From the NCBI GenBank assembly GCA_039566865.1, contig CM076948.1:24811001-24875000 (forward strand): DNA of 64,000 nt, read 5' to 3'. The notes beneath the pieces were generated by a model. That model saw only the letters and a list, made by a program, of their open reading frames with translations. It had not been told where the DNA came from and did no database searches. Within the stretch, counting starts at the first letter, position 1. Each line of letters starts with the position of its first letter. Positions 24,901 to 33,000 of the stretch are shown in pieces. Source of the DNA: Aurelia coerulea. Taxonomy: Eukaryota > Cnidaria > Scyphozoa > Semaeostomeae > Ulmaridae. The position numbers and the translations under genes are program-made.

Positions 24901-27900
24901 CAATTGATATTATCTTTTTAAATGACGTATTTTGTTTGTTCTTTTGGCAAGAAAAGTCACTAAAGTGGATACCGTTCCTTGTACCAATTGTACCATTATG
25001 CGGTCGTGACAAGAACTAATGGCCAAAACCAAATGATGCAAAGAGAAGACTCATGATGAGAAAAGGTTTCAGACTGCATGTACTTTTTTATCTCTTGTAA
25101 GAAATTAAACTGTAAGATCGCCAAAAAGATAAGAAACGCCAGTATTGAGAAATACAATTCGAGAAAGGAAATCGTTAGTTGGCATATTTTTATTGTATTT
25201 TCATTCGTTTGCGTACCATATTACTCGGAAGGTACTTGAGTAATGTCTAAAAAACTGGAAAGGCTTCATATGAAGTGTTCTCGCGCTCACAGGTAGTAAA
25301 TATGAAGATTGTTATGCATTAAACTCTGATGATTTCAAGCAACTGTCAGTCCTGGCTAAACTTTTCAATTTCTTCATAAATATGGGTCTTTTTCAAAGAC
25401 CGAAGTCTTCTTATGATAAGTTTCAGATCATTTGAAAAGCGAGGCCTTCACCCTTTTTGGTGTTCCTATTTAGCGTTGGCATCTGTTAACAGAGTATTGG
25501 AGCCCCAAGAACAACAGCAGATTTTGTAATACAATAGCAAAAGTTGCGTTTGATTGACACCTCAATTCAAAGCGATTAGCGGCTGCAGACAAAGGAAATT
25601 CTCTCAACCAATAATTCAAAACAAACAAAGCCGCAAAAGTTTCCCCAAAACTGGTAGGGAAAACTCTCGCCTTGTGCAAGCGAAAGATGGTTTTTGAGGG
25701 AATGATTCAGGAGCGGAGCAGAAGGCATTGTAATTCTCGCGTCTTTAGGGCTTAAAATGAAACGATTACAAAACAGCTCCTAAATCAAATAAACATAATC
25801 TAAGCGACAGAACTTTAGATTTACCCTTCTTCTTTCGCTATAAGCACATAACTTCCCTTAAAAACCATCTTTCGCTTGCACAAGGCGAGAGTTTGCCCAA
25901 CCAGTTTTGGGGAAACTTTTGAGGCTTTGTTTGTTTTGAATTACTGGTTGAGAGAATTTCCTTTGTCTGCAGCCGCTAATCGCTTTGAATTGAGGTGTCA
26001 ATCAAACGCAACTGTTGCTATTGTATTACAAAATCTGCTCTTGTTAGCCCCAAGTACTTCTTTTCGGTAGACTGATAGTGGATTGGGGTTGATGGTTTCC
26101 TGTTTTCCTCAAATTTGTCTTCATAAAATGGATAAATTGTAAATTGTCACCATGCAGGATTGGTTGATTACGTAAGCGAACACCTTTTCACCCTGATCTC
26201 CTGAAATATTGATCAGTGTACGTCTTGAGGCGAACAGCTTTTCACCACAAAAACTTAAGCTGCTTATTACAAAACTCCATATCATTCTCTGTTAAATATT
26301 ATATCTGCTGGTAAGATCTTCTAAGTACTAAAAGCCTGTTCATCGATTAATAAGTCAACTGTTTCAGCAAACCAACATAAAAGCATTTCACGTAATGTAG
26401 TTTACTGGGCAGGCGAAAGAAAACCACAAAGAATGAGCCTGTTAGCTGTTTACCAAAACAAGTCAGCAACAAGGACATTAAGTTTTCAAATCTTTGGAAC
26501 ATATAAAACTTCATTCCAAAAAGACAAAATTTCTCCTTAAATAATAAACACTTTTTCAAAGCTTGACACAAAAATCTCTCTAGGATTAAGAAGAGGGGGG
26601 TACTTAGTATGTATATTGTGCTGACGAGAAAGATGGAAAACTGAGGTGAGACCGGGTAAGATTTTCCATTTTTCTCCATTCGTCGAAAAATTTAGTATGA
26701 AAATTATGGTTTAAAATCTTAGTATCAAAATATTGCTGACAGGATGTGCACTCCTTTCCGTATCATTTTGGCCTCTTTTTTCTAAAGCCAGGTATCGAAA
26801 GAAGGAAATTTTTCAAATCAAAAGGTGTTATTTCATTGTTTTTCAACAAATTTTTACGTTTGGACTATAGTTTTCGCCGATGTTTTCTAATACCGCCTAT
26901 CTTTTCGATGGAAAAGTTCTAAAGCTGGGTGACATATTTTCTTCTTGGAGTGCACACCCCTGTACAATTGAAAGTCAAGTACCCCCCCCCCCCTCCTCCG
27001 GGGAAGAGACCAACAGGACGACAAACTCCTTAAAAACTGATTTTCTTGAAGTGCCTTTCCAAAAAGTGTAACGTAAAATTTTTGAACACAGAATGATTTT
27101 TTTGGATCATTCTTGAATTCTAAAGGATTTATGCCAAAGACATACAGAAAAGTTTGCCTGGGAAATCTCAAATGTCATTTTTGGACTTGTAGAAGAAAGT
27201 ATTTTTTCTTTCCCAGCATCAACATTACAATATTATCTTACCCACAGCAGGTACATAGCCATTGTGTTTTCCAGAGAGTGTGCTTTCTACAACTGCATCA
27301 AGTGCTTCTTGTGGGGGGTTGAGGTTGCCAAAGATCGTGGGATCCCCTGCAAATAAATGAAAATTTTTATAAACTTAGAAACATGTACGTATGATAAATG
27401 CATAAATTAAAAATTTTTAAATGCGATACTCAATACATTTGAAGTTGATCTCTTAAAGCTGCAAATTTTTGTGACAAGTTTTACAGGAACATCCTGACAA
27501 GCAGGGGCGGCACCAGGGGAGTTCTGGGCGCCTTCCACTGGGAGCATCTAGCCCCCACCAGAGGCCTTTTTAGATTACTTTCAGAGAGAAGGGCAAAAAG
27601 ATGTAATCAAAACTATACCCTTCTGTCACTTTAACCACGGGGGGGGGGGGGGGGGGGGGGGGGGGGGAGGTGGTACTTGGTCTAGCAGATCGGGTATCAG
27701 AAAAAGCGGTAAAGTTGCCATCCAAACAATATAAATCACACTCACGGAGTGCAAATGGCTTAAAACGACATTACGTAGTCAATTATAGAAGATATGGACC
27801 CTATCATGGAGCCGACTATACAAAAGTGATACCCTGTCCCCCCCCATTAGGAATCTTGAAAATGACACCCTGTTCAGTGGCATGTCCCCGTACGGAAAAA

Positions 27901-28460
27901 TATATGAGTACCCCCTGGCCTAAAACCCCCTGTTGAAAAAGCTTCAACCCATCTATCCGAAGATTTCTGGTTCCAACCTCTGCTGTGACAAGAGAGCTAT
28001 CTTTTCTGACATTAGCATTGTGGTAGATTTGAGTTACCGCAAGTGGGTTTTAACCCCCAAGCCCCTATTTGGTACCACCCAGGGGTGGCACCAGCCCTGA
28101 AAAAGTGGGGTGCACAAGGGATATGATTGAATGCCAGAACATATACCTGAAAATTGTTATCATCGTTTTCGCTTAAGAACAATATGGACCTGAGAAAAGT
28201 GGGTTGGGCATACCCTGGAACCACCGTTGGTACTCATCCCTCACTGACAATGGAACTGTTAAATCAATTCAGCAACTCTCTTGCAACTTACCAATTGAAA
28301 CAGAGATGAAATCATAGTCAGGATTTGGTTCAATCTTCATGGTATCAACAATCCTCCTGATTGGGTTTTCTGTATTTTCAGCAGCTTCTGAAATTGGAAC
28401 CACCCATTTACTTTTCTTGTTGCAGGGTTTTCCATTGTGGCCATTACTTATGGAATCCAT
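12948..28460 (-). CDS. TAT: Tyrosine aminotransferase (twelve coding exons)
   Basis: Exons on the minus strand: 28460-28292, 27346-27242, 24715-24648, 23108-22950, 21625-21487, 19535-19483, 18139-18057, 17409-17343, 16926-16798, 16496-16413, 15934-15836, 13088-12948; 1296 nt = 431 aa plus stop (human TAT 454 aa). Every junction is GT-AG and in phase. This cytosolic fold-type I PLP enzyme transfers the amino group of tyrosine to 2-oxoglutarate, giving 4-hydroxyphenylpyruvate and glutamate, the first step of tyrosine catabolism. Residues visible: [11 protein letters not shown] (120-130) at the cofactor phosphate site; NNPSNPCG (193-200) with Asn197; ADEIY (224-228) with Asp225 facing the pyridine nitrogen; Schiff-base Lys258 in GAISKR; PGWRLGW (263-269); substrate-carboxylate Arg394 in PNFFR. 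The start is the first ATG after an in-frame TAG, which is itself part of a good acceptor (TTTCTAG then AACATG), so a noncoding first exon is likely. The donor of the 68-nt exon 3 (GTACAG) is the weakest site. Most introns are packed with mobile elements. Confidence 0.96.
13182..13730. mobile_element. TIR element family T, copy 2 (inverted relative to copy 1)
   Basis: Reverse-orientation relative of 10808-11349, in the last TAT intron. It starts near GACGACGTAGAGTCCCTTG and ends near CGGACTCACTGTAATCAGTC. Boundaries are approximate because the outer TIR is diverged. Together the two copies flank the last TAT exon as an inverted pair. Confidence 0.7.
13772..14975. mobile_element. Nonautonomous TIR DNA transposon, copy 2 (8-bp target duplication)
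   Basis: Same ends as the element at 2937-4554, flanked by a perfect duplication TCTGATGG (13764-13771 and 14976-14983). At 1204 bp it lacks the reverse-transcriptase C-terminal segment of copy 1 and has a rearranged left arm in its nested foldback (14147-14550). It lies in the last TAT intron. Confidence 0.87.
14147..14550. repeat. Nested foldback, second copy
   Basis: Ends ATGAGCAATAGG and CCTATCGCTCAT are near-perfect inverted copies, flanked by CCCTCACA on both sides (14139-14146 and 14551-14558), which could be a target duplication. The left arm has lost part of the motif series and holds a short repeated AGGGAGATATAG instead, so the palindrome is asymmetric. Confidence 0.65.
15196..15795 (+). 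pseudogene. LINE 3' tail in TAT intron 11
   Basis: Plus-strand translation gives [32 protein letters not shown] and a [18 protein letters not shown] block, then after a frameshift near 15500 [17 protein letters not shown] and a CNCMIC ending followed by a stop near 15690. This is the C-terminal third of a CR1/L2-like polymerase (family knowledge). A short 3' UTR and an (ATT)n tail around 15765-15795 end the copy. It is 5'-truncated and opposite in orientation to TAT. Confidence 0.85.
17796..17815. repeat. Short interstitial telomere-type repeat
   Basis: Three tandem CCCTAA units in TAT intron 7. The motif matches the common animal telomere repeat, but three units may be chance or a repair scar. 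Confidence 0.5.
18672..18840. mobile_element. Small TIR element with G/C runs
   Basis: Begins GGCGTAGGAGACAGGGGGGC and ends TCTCCTCCTACGCC, an inverted pair; internal GGGGGGCTGCAGCCCCCC is a further palindrome. GATGGG followed by TCCTTCC occurs on both sides, suggesting a direct duplication of unclear length. In TAT intron 6. Confidence 0.55.
19078..19390. mobile_element. Small TIR element (GTGGCGGAT type)
   Basis: Starts CAGTGGCGGATTTAGGGGGG and ends CTGGATCCGCCCCTG. Flanks GTGTCCAC and GTCTCCAC are 8 bp with one mismatch, a likely target duplication. A G-rich then C-rich block follows the left end. In TAT intron 6; no coding capacity. Confidence 0.65.
19650..20265. mobile_element. Foldback element F, copy 2
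   Basis: Termini AACAAGGACAG and complement; perfect 9-bp duplication TGCTGGTGC (19641-19649 and 20266-20274). The arms are diverged from the other copies in the middle but share the end structure and the CTTCTTCTTTCGAT-type core. It lies about 115 bp upstream of TAT exon 6. Confidence 0.88.
20471..20664. mobile_element. MITE family M1, copy 3
   Basis: Shares AAGAGCCTGGATCGAGCG and CTACAAAATGTAGCAAAATA with 11361-11548. Its ends are more decayed (AATAGACCGTTCAGC at the left, AAAAAGTTTATT at the right). In TAT intron 5. Confidence 0.7.
20972..21328. mobile_element. Tc1/mariner-like MITE with TA flanks
   Basis: Terminal inverted repeats G(C/T)GTCCCGCATATAAGAAAC, directly flanked by TA on both sides (20970-20971 and 21329-21330). 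Sub-terminal TTTCTTATAAAATG-type sequence recurs in both halves. TA duplication is the hallmark of Tc1/mariner insertion (established knowledge). In TAT intron 5, about 160 bp from exon 5. Confidence 0.75.
22265..22840. mobile_element. Foldback element in TAT intron 4
   Basis: Left arm about 22279-22440 and right arm about 22675-22826 are inverted (ATAGGTTCCAAATCTTTA against TAAAGATTTGGAACCTAT), separated by about 240 bp. No target duplication was identified with certainty. Confidence 0.7.
23272..24621. mobile_element. Foldback element F, copy 3, carrying a nested LINE
   Basis: Termini AACAAGGGCAGATTTTGTAA and complement, perfect 9-bp duplication ACTTTCATA (23263-23271 and 24622-24630). The right arm is split by a LINE fragment at 23842-24589; joined, the arm matches the sister copies. 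Its right target duplication ends 17 bp from TAT exon 3. Confidence 0.9.
23842..24589 (-). pseudogene. LINE 3' tail nested in foldback copy 3
   Basis: Minus-strand frames: [38 protein letters not shown], then after a frameshift near 24310 a continuation with [31 protein letters not shown] and CNCRLC before a stop at 23996. This is the C-terminal end of a CR1/L2-like polymerase. A 3' region ends in (CAT)n around 23842-23865. It is 5'-truncated and in the same orientation as TAT. Confidence 0.85.
25510..26045. mobile_element. Foldback element F, copy 4
   Basis: Termini AACAACAGCAGATTTTGTAA and AAATCTGCTCTTGTT; perfect 9-bp duplication AGCCCCAAG (25501-25509 and 26046-26054). Closest to copy 3 in the centre (TTGCACAAGGCGAGAGTTTG shared). 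In TAT intron 2. Confidence 0.9.
26046..27241. other. TAT intron 2, proximal part
   Basis: AT-rich intron with a C-run around 26982-26992. Open frames on both strands are low in complexity and unlike known proteins. No further element was delimited. Confidence 0.5.
27639..27667. repeat. Poly-G tract of 29 bases
   Basis: Uninterrupted G run in TAT intron 1; a C run on the transcribed-strand RNA side. Long G tracts are prone to length errors in assemblies and can form G-quadruplexes. Nearby GGGGCGGCACCAGGGG (27503) and GGGGTGGCACCAG (28082) suggest old repeats. Confidence 0.9.
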
Positions 28461-28583
28461 GTTCTAGAAAGAAGACAAACTTTTCAGAAGGTTCAAAAAA
28501 ACATATATTTCTTTGATATTTAGGAAGCAATAGCCTTTCAAATTGCCCAGTTTAAGGTCTACTGGAGGTAAAATGGGCAGGCT

Positions 28584-29182
28584 AACAAGGCCAGATTTTG
28601 TAAGACAATAGCATGGGTTGCTTTTGTTGACACCTGAATTCAAAACGATTTGTGATCGCAGACAACGGAAATTCCCTCAAACAGTAATTCAAAACAAACA
28701 AAGCCGCAAAAGTTTCTGTGAAACCTAGGTAGCTAGCTCGCTTGTTGCGCATTCCAGAAGTTGTTTTTAAGAGCCAATATGAGCATAGATCAAAAGAAGA
28801 AGGATATATCTGCACATCTACCTCAGGCATTTAATTCGTTTGATTCAAAAGCCGATTGGGAGGCGATTCAATTCTCTTATGTTTTTGGGTGTTATTAAAG
28901 TACTTACTGCTCAGCTTCTAAACCAAATAAATAAAATGACAGAGGTAGATGTGTAGATGTATCCTTCTTTTTTCGATTTATGCTCATGTCTCCTCTTAAA
29001 AAAAAAATCTGGAATGCACAACAAGCGTGCTAGCTACCTGGGTTTCACAGAAACTTTTGCAGCTTCGTTTGTTTTGAATTACTGGTTGAGGGAATTTCCT
29101 TTGTCTGCGATCGCAAATCGTTCTGAATTCAGGTGTCAACAAAAGCAATTAATGCTATTGTCTTACAAAATCTGTCCTTGTT
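28584..29182. mobile_element. Foldback element F, copy 5
   Basis: Termini AACAAGGCCAGATTTTGTAA and AAATCTGTCCTTGTT. Flanks GGGCAGGCT (28575-28583) and GGGCAGGCC (29183-29191) are a 9-bp duplication with one mismatch. Closest to copy 1. It sits about 115 bp upstream of the TAT coding exon 1, in the presumed 5' UTR intron. Confidence 0.88.
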
Positions 29183-29191
29183 GGGCAGGCC

Positions 29192-31167
29192 GGGGTAAAA
29201 TAGGTAATAATGATTGTTGGAAAACAATAGACCTGGAAGTGAAAAATCAACATTCGCTTTATATGTCGGAGGATAGTTCCAGCAGTTTTAGCTAGAGGAA
29301 AACTCTGAATATAGATTTTGGCTAAATTTATCCACATTTTTAACCCTACCTATTTACCCCAAACTTACCCATTTTACCCTATCTGACTTAGCTTGATGAA
29401 AGTACATCAAATGCCCCAGACAAAACCTTCATAAATAACATTGAATGGCATTTATGATCTGGTCACCTGTCAGCTGAATGATGTTCCTAACCTCAATCCC
29501 ACTTGCTATTTGGGATGAGCAGTTAAATCGCTCAGGAATGCTTTTGCTTGAAAGATATGTGTGTAAAGACAGACGTCTGCTGCACTAATGTTATGTTCAG
29601 CAGCCTAAAAGTTTGTAAGTCACAGATAAAGTTCTACCACTGCACAAGGGAATTCCCCTTCATAAAAATAATTCTTTGTAATCAGTTTGCATTGAGTGGT
29701 ATGCTCTATTGTTCTTTTGGAGTTTCAAAGTTTGCATGGAATTTATGCAAATTTGCATTTTTACAGGAAGCTTATCAAACAAACTGTTGCAAACTAGTCT
29801 GGTGCACAATTCAAACTATTTGCAAGCAATGTATATACCAACTCCTGAAACATAAAATACGCAAGAGAGACTTAAAAGAAACTTTAGCTTATTTGCTGCA
29901 AAAATTGCAGACCTAACACAACCCAATTCTTATTTTGGTTGGGTGTCCTTATAGTTCCATAAATCATAAAAATATTGACATAAGCATTTCTCTTTGTTTC
30001 ATGGCCAAGAGTATCCTCTATACATACAAACACTTCCCAAGGTCAGATGTTTCTATTTGCCATGTAAAATAAAAAAATAATCTGTCCTTGCCTTAAAATT
30101 CTGGAGAAAGACTTTAATTATATTGAGAATTCATAAAGGTTTCCAGTCTTTATTCATACCTCTAAAGAATTTCTATTAGAAGTGAAGAATACTTGGGATT
30201 CTTTAGAATTAATAGCTCCATCAATTTCGAATAGGAAAAGACTAAATTCAGCTAGGGTTGTTTACATCCCACTGTTCTGGATTGTCCTCCTCAACCTGGA
30301 TTGTCTTGGGGAAACTTTCTTTCCATAAAAGTTAAGAACTTCATGCCATGAAAAGCCTGATGGGAATTCATAACAGGATCAAGAGATAAAAGAGATGCAT
30401 TCCCAAGTAAGGCCCTCCCAAGAGTTTTAGGGAACAAATATTTGACCTTTCAGCTGGGAACAAATAGTATTGAAAATAGTCTGGCAACAATGGAATAAAT
30501 TTCCAAAAGAAACATTTTTGGAAAAGAAATTGATGAAATATGCAGACAGGGAACAAATAGGAACATAACTTGGGAATAAGAGAATATTCATCCACCCTCC
30601 TGGGAGGGTCTCTAGAGGCCTATGGTCTCCCAAGTGTACAGTCAGGACCTGAAGTGGATTATAACAACATTGGCTAGAGTTATCTATCAAAGCAGTAACC
30701 CATCTGCCAAGCTGTTCTCTCGCCCCTCACTGCCTTTTTCGTTTCATTTTCATTTCCTCTTATTTTCATTTCACAGTAGGTTGGCTCGGAGCCAATAATA
30801 TTCCCGCCTTTAAGGTCAATAGGTGGCCTTACGTGGCCAGTTAGGCAAGCAAATCAACGCTAGAACCCGGCAGAGGCTTTATCTAAACTCCAACAAATAC
30901 GTAACTGTCGTAAAAGAACTAACTGACAGAGTATGCCGCTAGAAAACAGCGTACCCCGCTATTTTCTATGAAACTTCTAGAAATTTACGTGGCATGTGGT
31001 TGGCGGTGTCGCTTGCCAACAAACCTTGGCTCAAGTAAAAATTAATTTCATGACGCAGTAAATTTCCAACTTTCTCTGCGACCACTTTAGAACAAACTCT
31101 GATCAGTCATTTCAAAGAATTTTGATGAATAATCGTTCAGAAATGAATAAAAAGCCGCTTTCCTTAC
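29192..31167. other. Presumed 5' UTR intron of TAT, remainder
   Basis: No recognisable exon, RNA gene or delimited repeat. A plus-strand open frame at 29548-29916 has Cys-rich but unfamiliar composition and no supporting context. Confidence 0.5.
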
Positions 31168-31260
31168 CAACTTTTCTTTGGGCCTAACCACAACCAGTCA
31201 TCCGGTAACCCAGCAAACAACTTCACTGCCAACTGAATGCGACAAATTTTTCAATCATCA
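31168..31260 (-). promoter_or_regulatory. Candidate 5' noncoding exon and promoter side of TAT
   Basis: The acceptor just before the TAT start codon (28463) implies an upstream noncoding exon. Reading the minus strand, the first strong donor found upstream is GTTG followed by GTAAGG, with the exon ending at 31168. The right limit is a guess; no TATA box was identified. If correct, intron 1 is about 2.7 kb and contains one foldback element. Transcript data would be needed to fix the start site. Confidence 0.35.
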
Positions 31261-32164
31261 ATAGCTATGCTTGTAAATCTTCACTATTGCACAATTCTAT
31301 TGTTCTCTAACTATGGTGACGTACATTGCATTGTTTATTTCGATAGATAAGAAAATATGATTGGCTTATTCCAAAAGATCTTTTGTTCTTAGGAAGCAAT
31401 GCATTGTGGGTAGACACGCCTCCGATATGCCCAAAATCAGCCCATTCAACAACGCTCCTTCGCGTCGGACTCGCTGTTTCTTTCGCTTCTTGAGAAACAA
31501 ATTGTACTCTTTTTATCTCAATTTTTTATTCAATACCGAAGCTTCCGAGTTCTTGTCCGGCAAAAACGGGAACAACACAAATTATGATTATGACCTACAC
31601 AAAGGATCCTCTATTTTGGCCGTTAAGAAATAGTAGTAGTGTCCCAAAATTGAGTGACGCAAAATCCATTCGTTGTCAAGAAATTCTCCAAAATATCCTA
31701 TCTGCGTAGGGGCTGGGTCACGTAAAGTAAACAAACTTCTTTCGAAACGACGATTTTGTAGCTTTTTTGACAGGCCATATCAGACAGATTTCCCACTATT
31801 TTTCTCAAAATGAAAGTGCTATTTTGAAGATGAACTCTTGAACTTAAAAGATCGCAAACAAACGACGTTGGTAAAAAAAACCATACGTTGTAAGATTGCA
31901 AAGATATTAGTGGATTTCTAGTAGTAACTTTATTGTGGATTCACCCCATCCACCAAAATCTGTGCAGAACACAATGGCCACGTGTGGGAAACAATATAGA
32001 TTATAGAGATAACAGGGTTGTTTACGGTTACATGACCCAGCCCCTTTAAGCATCAAATCACTTGCATTAGGCCAAACATTTTTACTCCATGTTCTCAAGC
32101 AGCAAAAGATCTGCGTTCATTTAAGAACGACATCGCTACCTTCTGGCTAAAATATTTTATTGGA
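31261..32164. other. Spacer between TAT 5' region and satellite array
   Basis: About 0.9 kb without recognisable genes or repeats. The TAT promoter should lie at its left part if the noncoding first exon is correct. Confidence 0.5.
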
Positions 32165-32480
32165 TAATTTTCAGCAACGATGTTTCAAATTTTATTAAAA
32201 ATATATATCATTTTGACTGAATTGCATCAAACCAAGTTACTGCATCAAACTATTCATAATAAATTCATAAGATTTTAACAATAGAATGTGTTCCTACATC
32301 ATTTTCTCTTCATAATAAGTTTACTATCACTCTAACATCATTAACCTGATGAGGTTTCAAATGTTTCAAAAAATATACCACGTTTTGAATGAATTGAATC
32401 AAACCAAGTGTCATATCCTTTGTCTTCATTATATATGATGCATATTTTTTGTAACATTGGAAACCTCATGAGCTTGATGA
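32165..32480 (-). repeat. Array edge: inverted, diverged satellite monomers
   Basis: Here the monomer is read on the minus strand: CATTAACCTGATGAGGTTTC (32340 region) and TGAATTGAATCAAACCAAG (32390 region) are complements of core landmarks. About two monomers, strongly diverged and with indels. Orientation switches to forward near 32480. Confidence 0.85.
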
Positions 32481-33000
32481 TACTCTCATGATAATTTACA
32501 TGTTTGCCAACAAATAAAGTCAGAACACAGTGTATGGTTGAAAACTTATGAATCCATAATGAACTTATCGGGTCTGAAGCTTGGCTTGAAGCAATTCAAT
32601 GAAAACGAGGTAAATTTTTAATAACATGTGAAACATCATCAGGTTAATGATGTTCGAGTGATAGTAAACTTTTCACGAGAAAATGAAGTCAGAACACAGT
32701 ATATGGTTGAAATCTTATGAATTTATAATGAATAGATCGAATATGAAACTTTATTTCATTTACTTCATTCAAAAAGTGGTACATTATGTGAAACATTTGA
32801 AACCTCATCAGGTTAATGATCTTCGAGTGATAGAAAACTTATCAAGAGAAAATGAAGTAAGAACACATTCTATTCTTGAATTCTTATGAATTTAAAACGA
32901 ATAGATCGAATAGAAAACTTGGTTTGATTCAATTCACTCAAAACATAGTATATTTTTTGAAACATTTGACACCGCATCAGGTTAATGAGGTTCAAATGAT
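32481..33000 (+). repeat. Array edge: forward, diverged satellite monomers
   Basis: About three forward monomers much less alike than those of the core (many substitutions around 32520-32660), grading into the homogenised array. Stops interrupt the frame repeatedly. Confidence 0.8.

Noticed and set aside
24726..25019. 97-codon plus-strand open frame overlapping one on the minus strand
   Set aside because: Intronic, driven by a short repeated TTCCTTGTACCAATT; no recognisable protein.
26347..27171. Several open frames of 60-110 codons on both strands
   Set aside because: Low-complexity or Pro/Lys-run translations around a C-run in TAT intron 2, with no family resemblance.
9650..29295. Recurrent open frames reading like [19 protein letters not shown] in five places on both strands
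   Set aside because: They are translations of the inverted arms of foldback family F. The same peptide appears in both orientations because the arms are inverted copies, and the frames have no start context.
29548..29916. 122-codon plus-strand open frame, Cys-rich
   Set aside because: No domain, no splice context, and it lies in the presumed 5' UTR intron of TAT. Composition fits chance in AT-rich DNA.
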